64,000 nt of DNA, taken from the NCBI GenBank assembly GCA_035443885.1, contig DAOMNO010000008.1, positions 62,001 to 126,000 of the forward strand. Reading direction: 5' to 3'. The stretch is from DAOMNO01 sp035443885 (GTDB taxonomy: Bacteria; Planctomycetota; Phycisphaerae; Phycisphaerales; SM1A02). The notes below the pieces were generated by a model. It was not told where the DNA came from and made no database searches. It saw only the letters and a program-made list of their open reading frames with translations. Positions 43,801-51,935 of the stretch are shown here, in pieces (the first letter of the stretch is position 1; every line of letters starts with the position of its first letter). A program made the position numbers and the translations under genes.

Positions 43801-44104
43801 GGTCGGCGGCACGAATGTTACGTCGCGCGGGTTCGGCGACATCTTCAACGACCTTCTCGAAAGCCTCACAAACCCCAGCGATGGCACGCTCAGCAGGGCG
43901 GATCGAAACTTCAAAAGCCTCATTGACCTTTCCAAGAAGCGCGTGGAAGCCATGGATGTGCGGCTGGGCGCAAGACGCCTGCAACTGCAGCGGCAGTTCG
44001 CTGCAATGGAAGCCGCCCTCGCGCAGTTGCAAGGCCAGAGCGGCGCGCTGTCCTCGCTTGCGGGCAACGTTACGCTCGCGGGGAATCTGTTCAGAAGGAA
44101 CTGA
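40898..44104 (+). CDS. fliD: Flagellar hook-associated protein 2 (filament cap), unusually large
   Basis: 1068 residues (family usually about 450-700). The ATG at 40898 follows AGGAGACAGCCGG. The N-terminal FliD_N domain is clear: ITSGIGLISGIDTASLIESLITLESGSKFALQRRIASLQAQQSAM. The middle is expanded by about five hook-IN type repeats, each with L..LN.G.G, an I.D..G strand, T..DVI..IN and a closing LGI (roughly 41300-43300). The C-terminal FliD_C domain holds GIIEGVTLNLKAAS, TVNQFVVTFNDVLGRINDYDRFD, YLSDVGIRVGNEGRITFDEAKFKQAYEADP and a final coiled coil. It caps the filament and folds flagellin. fliS follows after 64 bases. Confidence 0.95.
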   Translation: MGSITSGIGLISGIDTASLIESLITLESGSKFALQRRIASLQAQQSAMLDINARLLNFKNASRTFRIDKIFQSAKAASSNESLLTASASATAQPGTFSFVVKQLVAHSQKLTKGFASSSSALGLESLTFSFGQGVLNRDRPLSELNGGNGVAAGKIRITDRTGAQATIDLTDAVTLNEALTRINADSSIGVTASLQGDRIVLNDTTGGGGTLSVANVGGGTTAGDLGILGSAPGNTLTGSIINTLGSNSSLASLNDGTGVLVRNHVSDFRITARNGLFFDVDLGRINADITNDTPLANLNNGLGVKISNDNDNPDIKFVARDGTEYEVNLTGVTTLGQLITRVDAATGGHIQISITDGDRLTVTDTVGGAGPLRILGAGSNGDKTAQDLGILNTVGVESDSFLGTLLPNTEQNPAATTVGDVIARINQQAQDAGIAIVASLGDDGVSLKITDNTGGSGALIIRSAVTNPTVAAQLGIETHELGVMADEVAGRRLIASLGSVLTNSLNGGKGLNGASTLTLTDRAGATATLNNLDQFHSLSEIVDAINNAGLAITASLNASGTGLRLTDTSGQTASNLIVSGDAAAALGIEADVAANTVNGSHLRTQYVSNATKLSDLNYGRGIGLGSFRIIDGLGVARTININANQTTLQDVIQVINAQGFGVRARVNDTGDGLLLEQDLEPGQEPFAPIRVESISGTTAKDLNILGTSSTVEGGFINGGYTRTIAFDAGDSLTQVVSKINAAGIPLNASVLNAGGGANPFRINFTSQIGGALGELIIDSGGFDLGLSTLTKGQDAKVYFGGAGEDGGFLVTSRTNTVSGIIEGVTLNLKAASQEAVTLTISRDTERILTTVNQFVVTFNDVLGRINDYDRFDVDTQQKGVLLGNPTTARLRDVLFRTLRQRVEGVSTQYQYLSDVGIRVGNEGRITFDEAKFKQAYEADPQAVENLFAAYESTPISQQEIEPGVFVQVGGTNVTSRGFGDIFNDLLESLTNPSDGTLSRADRNFKSLIDLSKKRVEAMDVRLGARRLQLQRQFAAMEAALAQLQGQSGALSSLAGNVTLAGNLFRRN

Positions 44105-44168
44105 AACATTCGCAAATCGCGCGGCAACGGCCCATGTTGGCCACCCGTCCCGCCGATGAACACGCACC

Positions 44169-44630
44169 ATGCCAGCAACACCAGCTTCATCGCCGAACGC
44201 CTATCTCCGCACAAAAGTGCTCACCGCCAGCCCCGCGGAGCTGCGGCTGATGCTGCTCGACGGCGCGATCAAGTTTGCAGAACAATCCCGCACCGCGCTG
44301 GAACAGCGCGATTACGAAGGGCTGTATGTCGCGATTACACGATGCCAGAACATCGTGATGGAGCTGATCAACAGCCTCAAGCCGGAGCACGACCCTGACT
44401 TGTGCGAGCGATTGTCTTCGCTTTACACCTATATCTATACGCGCCTCGTCAGCGCCTCCACGGAACGCGACCCGCAACTGATCGCGGAAGCGATCGGTCT
44501 TTTGCGCTTCGAGCGCGAAACATGGGTGATGCTCATGTCGCGCCTCGTGCCTGATGCGCCCTCGCCTGCTGCGGGCCAGGTGGAACAGGCTGTCGCGGCT
44601 AAGGCGGGCACGTTGAGCCTGAAGGGCTGA
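44169..44630 (+). CDS. fliS: Flagellar export chaperone FliS
   Basis: 153 residues, all-helical, with the family core: NAYLRTKVLTASPAELRLMLLDGAIKFAEQSRTAL, then LYTYIYTRLVSASTERDPQLIAEAIGLLRFERETWVMLMSRL. FliS binds the disordered C-terminus of flagellin in the cytoplasm and keeps it from polymerising before export. Position right after fliD is the standard order. The flagellin gene is not in the window. No strong ribosome site, so ATG 44169 is by family length. Confidence 0.94.
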   Translation: MPATPASSPNAYLRTKVLTASPAELRLMLLDGAIKFAEQSRTALEQRDYEGLYVAITRCQNIVMELINSLKPEHDPDLCERLSSLYTYIYTRLVSASTERDPQLIAEAIGLLRFERETWVMLMSRLVPDAPSPAAGQVEQAVAAKAGTLSLKG

Positions 44631-44781
44631 GCAGCAGTGGGGGCGCATCTTAGAAAGCTGCAAAGAGAAGACGCTCGCGCAGCAACATGCAGCGCGCTCG
44701 AGATAGGCCCGCGATATACTTTTCGCTTATTCCGCCAGCGCGTGCGGTACCTCTCACACACATGACAAGGATAACGTTCCT

Positions 44782-45327
44782 ATGAACGCCGCTGCGAGTG
44801 ATTTCGTCCTCGACGCCCATCGCCGACTGCGCGCCGCGGTGCCGGGGCTGTTCTTCGCGGTCCTGAAGTTGCTCTTCGCGTTCGGGATGGGCATCGTCTT
44901 CGGCGTGAACGAGGACGCTGTCAAAACGCGACTGAAGGACTCCGCTGCTGAAGTGCGCGACACGGTCTATGGCGGCGACGACGCTGCTGCCAAAGCCGTT
45001 ATCGATAAATCATGGGTTTACATGCAACGCGCTCACCTGCACGGCGGCGGGCTTGGCGCGACCGCTGTCGGCCTCACGCTTCTTGTGTGCCTGCTGAGCG
45101 TTTCACACCTCTTGATTCGACTCATCAGCCTTGGCCTCGGTCTTGGTGGACTCGGCTACTCTGTGTATTGGATGCTTGCGGGCTTTCGTGCGCCCGAAAT
45201 GGGCCGCACCGGGGCAGCAAAGGAATCACTGAACTGGCTTGCCATGCCCTCATCAGGAGCGGTGGTGCTGGCTACAGTGTTGGTCGCGGTGGTGCTGCTC
45301 TTCACAGCAGTGCGGAAGAGACCGTAA
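44782..45327 (+). CDS. Hypothetical integral membrane protein
   Basis: 181 residues with about four hydrophobic helices: GLFFAVLKLLFAFGMGIVFG, LGATAVGLTLLVCLLSVSHLLI, LGLGLGGLGYSVYWMLAGF and SGAVVLATVLVAVVLLFTAV. A soluble loop of about 60 residues with DSAAEVRDTVYGGDDAAA lies after the first helix. AAGGATAAC precedes the start. No family recognised. It lies after fliS, with a 151-base gap that contains TATACT (44715-44720) but no matching -35. Confidence 0.72.
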   Translation: MNAAASDFVLDAHRRLRAAVPGLFFAVLKLLFAFGMGIVFGVNEDAVKTRLKDSAAEVRDTVYGGDDAAAKAVIDKSWVYMQRAHLHGGGLGATAVGLTLLVCLLSVSHLLIRLISLGLGLGGLGYSVYWMLAGFRAPEMGRTGAAKESLNWLAMPSSGAVVLATVLVAVVLLFTAVRKRP

Positions 45328-45474
45328 AGCCACATCCTCATATCGAGAGCCGATGTTCTGTTCCAATATGGCAGAACGCGGTGTTTTCTTGCGTCAGCTC
45401 CCGGTGGGTTTCCGCTATATTCGGCGGTCGAGCCACGAAGCTCGTGTATCTATAAGTCCAATAGGAGAAAGCAG

Positions 45475-47025
45475 ATGAAGCAATCGACACCCAAGACCAT
45501 CGCCGCCGCCGCTGTAATCGCCGTATCAGGCGCCGCGCTCGCTGGAACACAAGCCGGGGGCGATGGAAAGCACGAATGCGTCGTGCGAAAGGCTACGCCG
45601 AACTGGATGCCCGGCGCTGAGGGGGAATGGGGTGATACGCTGGGCGTGCTGTCGCTCAGTCACAACGGTCGCTACGTCGCATACAGCTCCTACACCACGC
45701 TCTATCTGCCTAATGCGGGCCAGATGCACGGCCACATTCAGCAGATCATCGTGCGCGACACCGTCACCCAGCAAGGCGAACTGATCTCCGCAGCATACAA
45801 CCCGAGCAAAGGTGAAACCATCTCCGCCAACGCGCACTGCGAGTGGTATCTCGATATGTCGCCCAACGGCCGCTACGTCGCGTTCGTCAGCCTTGCAACC
45901 AATCTCACCGCAGATGAAGTCAGCGGCCAGCATTACCAGGTGTATGTGCGCGATCGGCAGGAACAGACAACATATCTTGCAAGCAAATCAACGAAGGGCG
46001 AAGTTGCCAATGACTGGGGCAGCGATGTGCGCGTTGGTGTTTCCAACAACGGCCGCGTTGCCTTCGCCAGCCGAGCCAACAATCTCCATCCCGATCAACC
46101 CATCACCATGTGGGCCGTGTATGTGCACGATATCCACACGGGCGTAACCGAACTCGTCAGCCGCGATGTGTTTGGCAACCCCGCAACCATCGACACATGG
46201 GGGCCATCCATCTCTGCGGATGGCAACACCGTTGCGTTCGTCGGCATTGCGCCGCTCGTGCCGGGCATGCCCTTCCATTCACAAGATGTGTTCGTGCGCG
46301 ATCTCGCAGCGGGCATCACTGAAATCGTCTCCGTTGATGAAAACGGCGCCAATCGCCCCGCAGCAGGCGGTTACTTCCCACGGCTTTCACACGACGGCAA
46401 CCGCGTCGCCTTCCGCTACGACAACCCGGCGTCAAGTCTCGACCCAAACTTCCCGCCCGGCTACTTCGATGTCGTCTATGTGCGCGATCGTGCTGCCAAT
46501 CGCACCGTCGGCCTGAATCGCACATGGGACAATCAGCCCGCAACCCTGAACCCCGAAGGCGGATTCACACTCAGTGGCGACGGCGCCTACCTCGCGTGGG
46601 ACAGCATCGATCAAGTCACGCCTGAGCCTGTCAGCCCGATCTGGCACGTGTACCGCACGCATGTCGATTCGCTCAACACCACCCTTGTTACCATCGACCC
46701 CTGGTGCCAGCCTGTGCCCAAGCAGCATGACATGATGTGGTCCGCCATCTCAGGCGACGGCCATCACGTCGTCTTCAACTCCATGTGGAACATCATGCAA
46801 AGCGACGACTTTGACTGGAGCCGACATCTCTATGTGTGGGTCGATCCCGCAGGCCCGCAACCCAACCCCGCAGACCTCAACAACGATGGCGTCGTCGATG
46901 TGCAGGACCTGCTCATCCTCCTGGTCGCATGGGGGCCGTGCGGCGATGAGTGCCCGGCTGACCTCAACGGCGACGGCGTCGTCGATGTCCTCGACCTGCT
47001 CTTCCTTCTTGGCAACTGGGGCTAA
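45475..47025 (+). CDS. Secreted WD40/TolB-like propeller protein with dockerin-like module
   Basis: 516 residues. A strong ribosome site (AGGAGAAAGCAG) precedes the ATG, and the signal peptide ends near AALAGTQA. Repeating blades of the PD40/TolB kind follow: LSLSHNGRYVAYSS, LDMSPNGRYVAFVS, VGVSNNGRVAFAS, PSISADGNTVAFVG, PRLSHDGNRVAFRY, TLSGDGAYLAWDS and SAISGDGHHVVFNS, each followed by IYVRD-like strands. The C-terminus has two dockerin-like repeats (DLNNDGVVDVQDLLILL, DLNGDGVVDVLDLLFLL) ending GNWG. Exported; function unknown. Terminator at 47052. Confidence 0.87.
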   Translation: MKQSTPKTIAAAAVIAVSGAALAGTQAGGDGKHECVVRKATPNWMPGAEGEWGDTLGVLSLSHNGRYVAYSSYTTLYLPNAGQMHGHIQQIIVRDTVTQQGELISAAYNPSKGETISANAHCEWYLDMSPNGRYVAFVSLATNLTADEVSGQHYQVYVRDRQEQTTYLASKSTKGEVANDWGSDVRVGVSNNGRVAFASRANNLHPDQPITMWAVYVHDIHTGVTELVSRDVFGNPATIDTWGPSISADGNTVAFVGIAPLVPGMPFHSQDVFVRDLAAGITEIVSVDENGANRPAAGGYFPRLSHDGNRVAFRYDNPASSLDPNFPPGYFDVVYVRDRAANRTVGLNRTWDNQPATLNPEGGFTLSGDGAYLAWDSIDQVTPEPVSPIWHVYRTHVDSLNTTLVTIDPWCQPVPKQHDMMWSAISGDGHHVVFNSMWNIMQSDDFDWSRHLYVWVDPAGPQPNPADLNNDGVVDVQDLLILLVAWGPCGDECPADLNGDGVVDVLDLLFLLGNWG

Positions 47026-47051
47026 GTGGCCAATACAACATCACGCCTCAA

Positions 47052-47080
47052 CAGCCCCGGCAGTTGCCGGGGCTGTTTTT
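47052..47080 (+). terminator. Strong intrinsic terminator after the propeller/dockerin gene
   Basis: CAGCCCCGGCA pairs perfectly with TGCCGGGGCTG (11 bp), followed by TTTTT, 26 bases after the stop. Confidence 0.92.
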
Positions 47081-47171
47081 ACTTTCAGCATCTTCATTTC
47101 ATCGCTCTGTCTGGACACCGCGCCACGCACTCGGCATACTGGCTTGCAGGTCCGCAGAGGAGAAGGTCGCC

Positions 47172-48377
47172 ATGAACAACTCTGTAGGCATGCGTTTCGT
47201 CGGCTGCGCCGCGCTGGCGGCGTTGTTCGTTCTTCTGCCGCGCTTCACGCATGCGGGCAGCGATATCCGCCTCGGTCTCGTCGGCGATTCGCTCACTGAC
47301 GAATACACAGAAACCGACTTCCCATACGCGCTTAACTGGGTGCAGCAGGCGGTGATGTTCCGCGCCGTCGATTGCGGCCCCACCGCAGCACAGGCCAGCC
47401 AGCCGGGCGGCACGTGGGGTGAACCTCGCCGCACGCAATATGAATACAACTGGGCGCGCTACGGCGCGACAAGCTCTACCATGCTCGCAGACGGCCAGCA
47501 CACAGGCGTTGCTTCACAGATCGTGCCGAAAGACCTCACGCACGTGCTGATCGCCATTGGTGCGAACGATTTTTCACCAGCGCTCGGTATCGCGTATTTC
47601 GCCATCTACTGGAACCTCTGGTCCAACGCGCAGAAGCAGACGTTCATCAACAACATCGCATCGCGCATCGAGACCGCGCTGGATGCCGTGCTCGCGCACG
47701 AGACGAACGTCATCCTCGCGAATGTGCCGGACTACGGCGTCACGCCCGCCGTGCGCGCGGTCTTCCCCAACGCCATCCGGAGACAGAACGTTACAAACGT
47801 CGTCAACCAGCTTAACACGATGATCGAAGACATCGCGGCGGAGCGTGAAATCGTGCTCATCAACATCGCTTCGCTGACCACTGCCATCTTCGGCACGAAC
47901 TTCAAGCTCAACGAGATTCTCACGCTGGGCAACGTGCCGATTTATCTCTGGCAATCCGACACCAACACGAACACAAATCCGCAGGCTGCATTTGTGCACG
48001 ACAGCGCGCACCCGCACACCACACTGCAGGGCTTGTTCGCCAATGTCATTCTTGAAGCGATGAACATCACCGCTGCGCAGCCGATTACGCCGTTCGCAGA
48101 GCTGGAACTTCTCGCTCACGCGGGCCTGCGCTACGGCGGCGCGGACACGCTTGCCTCACAACTCGGCGCGTTTGCTGATTACGTGCTCGACTTCTCGCCG
48201 CAACAGCACACGCCCGGCGACCTCAATCAGGACGGCGCTATCGATGTGCAGGACCTGCTCATTCTGCTCGGCGCGTGGGGGCCGTGCACGGATGTCAACA
48301 ACTGCCCGGCAGACATCAACCTCGACGGCAATGTTGATGTGCAGGACCTGCTCGTGCTGCTTGGGAACTGGGGCTGA
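47172..48377 (+). CDS. Secreted GDSL/SGNH hydrolase with dockerin-like module
   Basis: 401 residues from the ATG at 47172 (GAGGAGAAGG upstream), with a signal peptide ending near FTHAGS. Block I reads RLGLVGDSLTDEY with the catalytic Ser, block III is AIGANDF, and block V is HDSAHPH with the Asp-His pair, as in SGNH esterases/lipases. The C-terminal 60 residues carry two dockerin-like repeats (DLNQDGAIDVQDLLILLGAWG, and DINLDGNVDVQDLLVLLGNWG at the very end). An exported esterase or deacetylase is likely; substrate unknown. Confidence 0.9.
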   Translation: MNNSVGMRFVGCAALAALFVLLPRFTHAGSDIRLGLVGDSLTDEYTETDFPYALNWVQQAVMFRAVDCGPTAAQASQPGGTWGEPRRTQYEYNWARYGATSSTMLADGQHTGVASQIVPKDLTHVLIAIGANDFSPALGIAYFAIYWNLWSNAQKQTFINNIASRIETALDAVLAHETNVILANVPDYGVTPAVRAVFPNAIRRQNVTNVVNQLNTMIEDIAAEREIVLINIASLTTAIFGTNFKLNEILTLGNVPIYLWQSDTNTNTNPQAAFVHDSAHPHTTLQGLFANVILEAMNITAAQPITPFAELELLAHAGLRYGGADTLASQLGAFADYVLDFSPQQHTPGDLNQDGAIDVQDLLILLGAWGPCTDVNNCPADINLDGNVDVQDLLVLLGNWG

Positions 48378-48430
48378 GCGGCGGCGTGTTGAGAAGGGGT
48401 TGCACAAGAAAAGACGCTCGTTGCTGGGTG

Positions 48431-48460
48431 CCATGCTTCGTCCCGAAGGGCGAAGCATGG
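48431..48460. repeat. Palindromic repeat, copy 1 (CCATGCTTCG / CGAAGCATGG)
   Basis: Ten-base perfect inverted repeat around TCCCGAAGGG, which itself pairs TCCC with GGG(A). It lies in the 324-base gene-free stretch between the GDSL gene and the tRNA. Related to copy 2 at 48507 and to GATGAAGCATGGCGCC at 23765. Confidence 0.7.
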
Positions 48461-48506
48461 AGATCGCGCCGTTGCGCCGAACCACACTTCACGCGACCGC
48501 GCGAAC

Positions 48507-48537
48507 CATGCTTCACGCTGGCGTGATGAAGCATGGC
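48507..48537. repeat. Palindromic repeat, copy 2 (CCATGCTTCA / TGAAGCATGG)
   Basis: Ten-base perfect inverted repeat; the inner loop also contains CGC..GCG. It shares CCATGCTTC arms with copy 1 and the GATGAAGCATGGC tail with a fragment at 23765-23780, so it appears to belong to a dispersed intergenic family. The rest of the 48378-48701 stretch shows no credible gene. Confidence 0.65.
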
Positions 48538-48701
48538 ACCCGCCCATCGAAGTGCCTCCAAATACTCGCCTGTCCGCGCAGCACAAAATGCGGCGCAGAA
48601 GCCGTCCGAAATGGGTGGAAACAGTACGAAAACCCGAACGTCCACAAGTGCAAAAACCCCTGAAATTTCAGATGTTTTCGCACTTCTTCGGTCTTTATCA
48701 A

Positions 48702-48774
48702 TACCCCGTAGGGGAGTCGAACCCCTGTCGCCGCCGTGAGAGGGCGGTGTCCTAGGCCACTAGACGAACGGGGC
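48702..48774 (-). tRNA. tRNA-Glu, anticodon CTC
   Basis: Reverse-strand cloverleaf of 73 bases. The acceptor GCCCCGT pairs with ACGGGGT (first pair G-U), the D arm has GTCTAGTGGCCTAGGAC, and the anticodon stem CCGCC/GGCGG has loop CTCTCAC giving CTC. The T arm is AGGGG-TTCGACT-CCCCT, with discriminator A. No CCA is encoded. The sequence is close to bacterial tRNA-Glu throughout. Confidence 0.96.
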
Positions 48775-48977
48775 AAGTGGACCATTAGGGTACACCTCAC
48801 CCGCACGCCGTTCAAGGGTCTGCGTTCATCCGCCAGAACTCGCTGTCGTGCGCGGGTTGGATGCCGGCGCTGCCGCATCTGGTTGACTCACCCGCTGTAC
48901 GGATTACGATCCCCACTGTTGAACGCGGTTCACGATGTTCCCGGCGGCGTGAAAATGTCGCTGAAGGAGGTTTCGAC

Positions 48978-49901
48978 ATGCTTCCCAAGCCGCCCCCCCG
49001 TGAAGGGCAGATGGGTTTCCTTTTTCTCCCGCCCTATCGCATTCAGGGCATCAGTGTCGCCGGCGAGCAGACGGTGGTGCAGGTGCCTGAACTTGATGTG
49101 GTCTTCGATATCGGCCTGTGCCCGCGCCCTGCGCTTGCGTCGCCGTTTGTCGCGCTCAGCCACGCGCACATGGATCACATCGCGGGCCTGCCGTACTACT
49201 TCAGCCAGCGCATGTTCCAGAAGATGGGCGTCGGCTCGTGCGTGTGTCATCATAAGATTGCGCGACCGATCCAGGCGATGATGCGTGGCTGGATCGATCT
49301 CGAACAGCAGCAAACGCAGCACGTCGTCATCCCGCTCGAAGATTCGCAGCAGATTGAAGTGAAGCCGAACATCTACCTGCGCGGCGTGGAGATGAGCCAC
49401 ACCGTGCCCGCGATGGGCTACGCGCTCGTGGAGAAGCGCAGCAAGCTGCGCGAAGAGTTTGTCGGCCTCCCACAGGAGAAATTGCGTGAACTCAAGAATG
49501 CAGGCACAGACATCACGCGCACGCTGCACATCCCGCTCATCGCCTACACAGGCGATACCGAAATGCACCCCGGCCTGTTCCGTGATGAACTGGTAACGGC
49601 GAAGGTTGTCATCTGCGAATGCACGTTCTTTGAGCCGGACCAGCGATCGCGATCCAGTATTGGCAAGCATCTGCATGTGGAAGACCTCAAAACACTGCTT
49701 GCCGTGTGGCAGGCGCAGCACGTGGTGCTCGTGCATCTTTCTCGCAGGACGAACATGCCTGTCTCGCGAGAGGAAATCAACCGCGTATTGGGTGAAGAAC
49801 TGTCTTCGCGTGTGCATGTGCTGATGGATCATCGCGCGAACCGCGCACGGTATGAACAGCAGATGGCGGATGCGGGTGTAACGAACGATGCGAAATCGTG
49901 A
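48978..49901 (+). CDS. Ribonuclease Z-like metallo-beta-lactamase fold protein
   Basis: 307 residues from the ATG at 48978 with an excellent AAGGAGG site seven bases upstream. It has the zinc motif LSHAHMDHIAGLPYY (HxHxDH), a later His in GVEMSHTVPAMGY, the GDTEMHPG Asp region and LVHLSRRTNMP near the end, the arrangement seen in RNase Z/ElaC-type enzymes that trim tRNA 3' ends. It is divergent from the neighbouring tRNA-Glu gene, whose CCA is not encoded. A related MBL hydrolase with another substrate remains possible. Confidence 0.8.
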   Translation: MLPKPPPREGQMGFLFLPPYRIQGISVAGEQTVVQVPELDVVFDIGLCPRPALASPFVALSHAHMDHIAGLPYYFSQRMFQKMGVGSCVCHHKIARPIQAMMRGWIDLEQQQTQHVVIPLEDSQQIEVKPNIYLRGVEMSHTVPAMGYALVEKRSKLREEFVGLPQEKLRELKNAGTDITRTLHIPLIAYTGDTEMHPGLFRDELVTAKVVICECTFFEPDQRSRSSIGKHLHVEDLKTLLAVWQAQHVVLVHLSRRTNMPVSREEINRVLGEELSSRVHVLMDHRANRARYEQQMADAGVTNDAKS

Positions 49902-49988
49902 TCGGACTGCGCGCTTTTGTGATGTGTGTCAAGCGTGAGGACGAGTGTTTCGCTCGCTTTGAGAAAATCGTCGTGCGCCGCGTGGTGA

Positions 49989-49997
49989 TGTGGAAAA
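49989..49997 (-). promoter_or_regulatory. DnaA box in the dnaA leader
   Basis: Reverse strand reads TTTTCCACA, fitting TTWTNCACA. It lies 157 bases upstream of dnaA. The rest of 49902-50153 has no ORF. Confidence 0.5.
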
Positions 49998-50153
49998 CGA
50001 TGTTGACGAGTCGCGCGGTTCGCCGTAGATTCTCCGCAGTGTGATCGCGAAGCAGTCTGAACGATTCAGACAACGGTCGGTGGGATCGTGCTTCGCTTCA
50101 TGAAAGTTTGTGCAACGTGGTTCTTCATGGCACCGAAGTGAAGGGCGAAACTG

Positions 50154-51506
50154 ATGGGGCGACCCGACCCGCAGCTCAGGGACGCGATTCTCGCGCACTT
50201 GAGGCGACACCATCCCAGCATGTGTCGGCATTGGTTCGACGACATTGAACCGCTTGAACCAGCAGGCGGGCTTCTGCACATCCTCGTGCGCGAACCGGTG
50301 CAACTGCGCTACTTGCAGAAGTGCTGCATCGATCCCTTTACAGAAGCCGCACGCGCTGCGACCGGGCACCTGCTGGTCGTGCGCTTTGTAGGTGAAGAGG
50401 ACCTCGAACAACTGCAGCAGGCCGGGCCGGTGAAGACGAGCGGTTCCGCGCCGCCTGATCTTGTCGTGCATGACGACATGCTGCTCAGCCCGGATTACAG
50501 CTTCGAAAACTTCGTCATCGGGCCAGGAAACCAGCTCGCCCACGCAGCGGCGGTGGCCGTGGCGAAGAAGCCCGGCAGGGCGTACAACCCGTTTTTCATC
50601 CACGGCGGCGTGGGCCTCGGCAAAACGCATCTGCTGCAGGCCATCTGCCAGTTGGCGATGCGCTCCAACCCCGGCCTGCGCCTCTACTACATCTCCTGCA
50701 ACGGTTTCATCACGCAGTTCGTCGATGCAGTGAAGGAAGGTCGCATGGCAGATTTCCGCCAGCGCTTCCGCAGCGTCGATCTGCTGGTCATCGACGATAT
50801 TCACGACCTGGCCAAGCGCGGCCAGTCGCAGGAAGAGTTCTTCCATACGTTCAACAGTCTCTACCAGGCGGGCAAGCAGATCGTGCTCAGCTCGGATGCT
50901 TCGCCGAACGAGATACCTGATCTTGAAGAGCGGCTGACCAGCCGCTTCAACTGCGGCCTCGTTGCACGAGTGGAGAAGCCTTGCTTTGAAACGCGCGTCG
51001 CGATCGTCAAGAGCAAGGCCTCGCTGCGCAATCTGAACCTCTCAGACGATGTCGCCAGCTACATCGCAGCGCGAATCGATTCGAGCATTCGCGAGCTGGA
51101 AGGCGCGGTAACAAAGGTGCAAGGCCTCTCGCTCATCAACAACAACGCGCCGATCGACCTTGAACTGGCGAAGAAAGCCATTGGCGACCAGTTGGCGAAC
51201 GCAGGCGGCTCCGGCCCGACGATTCAGGCCATCATTGACGCCATCACGTCGTACTACGATGTGAAGCTCTCCGACTTGCTCTCCAAACGAAGGCATAAGT
51301 CAATCGCCCAGCCGCGGCAGATTGCCATGTGGCTTGCCCGCAAGTACACGCGGTACAGCCTTGAGGAGATCGGCGGGTACTTCGGCGGCCGCGACCACAC
51401 CACCGTGATGCACGCCATCCGTACCGTAACCAGCCGACAGGAAGACGATCAAAGTCTCCGCATGGATGTAACCCGGCTTGAAGACCGGCTTGGCAGCACT
51501 TTGTAA
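50154..51506 (+). CDS. dnaA: Chromosomal replication initiator DnaA
   Basis: 450 residues. Domain I at the N-terminus (LRRHHPSMCRHWFDDIEPLE) is followed by a short linker. The AAA+ domain reads YSFENFVIGPGNQLAHAAAVAVAKKPG, NPFFIHGGVGLGKTHLLQA (Walker A), LLVIDDIHDL (Walker B) and LTSRFNCGLVARVEKP. Domain IV carries the DNA-binding signature YSLEEIGGYFGGRDHTTVMHAI. It binds DnaA boxes and melts the origin. A TTTTCCACA-type box on the minus strand (49989-49997) in the 252-base leader could give autoregulation. dnaN is not adjacent. The downstream gap is the candidate origin. Confidence 0.97.
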   Translation: MGRPDPQLRDAILAHLRRHHPSMCRHWFDDIEPLEPAGGLLHILVREPVQLRYLQKCCIDPFTEAARAATGHLLVVRFVGEEDLEQLQQAGPVKTSGSAPPDLVVHDDMLLSPDYSFENFVIGPGNQLAHAAAVAVAKKPGRAYNPFFIHGGVGLGKTHLLQAICQLAMRSNPGLRLYYISCNGFITQFVDAVKEGRMADFRQRFRSVDLLVIDDIHDLAKRGQSQEEFFHTFNSLYQAGKQIVLSSDASPNEIPDLEERLTSRFNCGLVARVEKPCFETRVAIVKSKASLRNLNLSDDVASYIAARIDSSIRELEGAVTKVQGLSLINNNAPIDLELAKKAIGDQLANAGGSGPTIQAIIDAITSYYDVKLSDLLSKRRHKSIAQPRQIAMWLARKYTRYSLEEIGGYFGGRDHTTVMHAIRTVTSRQEDDQSLRMDVTRLEDRLGSTL

Positions 51507-51935
51507 GGTGATCTGCGCCCGCAGTGAATGTGGATAAGCTGTCCATTCGCGCCCATGCCGTTCGCTGTCGCATCCAAACAGCCCGCAAACGGCGTTCATA
51601 TTGCTCCCACTTCGACGCCGCCATCATGAACGACCCATCTCTTTCGGCTCTGTAAACCGACAGCCCCGCAGAGAGGTTGTTCACAATCGGCATCGTTACG
51701 GAAATGCCTTTGATTGCAGTTGTTTAGCCGCCATGTGCCGATTCGTACACCGGCTATCCACAAAACGACAGAGACCTCTACGAAGAGGATGAGTTCTTTA
51801 AATTTCTCTCTTGGTAGGAGTGCGTGCGCAACAATGACCCATCAGCATGTGTTCATCCTTTGCAAGGGATGGGTCAGCAGCAACTTCCCCACGTTCACAC
51901 GCGCATTGTGCATAACTCAGTATGGCGGCGTTTCG
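51507..51935. other. Candidate replication origin (oriC) between dnaA and mutM
   Basis: A 429-base non-coding stretch directly after dnaA. It has a perfect DnaA box on the minus strand at 51529-51537 (TTATCCACA), CTATCCACA at 51754-51762, TTATGCACA on the minus strand at 51907-51915, and a weaker TTGTTCACA at 51677-51685. An AT-rich patch (TTCTTTAAATTTCTCTCTT, 51794-51812) stands out in this GC-rich DNA and could be the unwinding element. Origins next to dnaA are common; the assignment here is inferred from these sites. Confidence 0.6.
51529..51537 (-). promoter_or_regulatory. Consensus DnaA box
   Basis: TTATCCACA on the minus strand, an exact match, 23 bases after the dnaA stop codon. Confidence 0.8.

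Noticed and set aside
44692..44720. Sigma-70 promoter before the membrane protein at 44782
   Set aside because: TATACT is present, but nothing resembling a -35 lies at 16-18 bases.
48400..48560. Inverted repeats near 48431 as a CRISPR array or transposon ends
   Set aside because: Only two units, no regular spacers, no transposase or direct target duplication visible.
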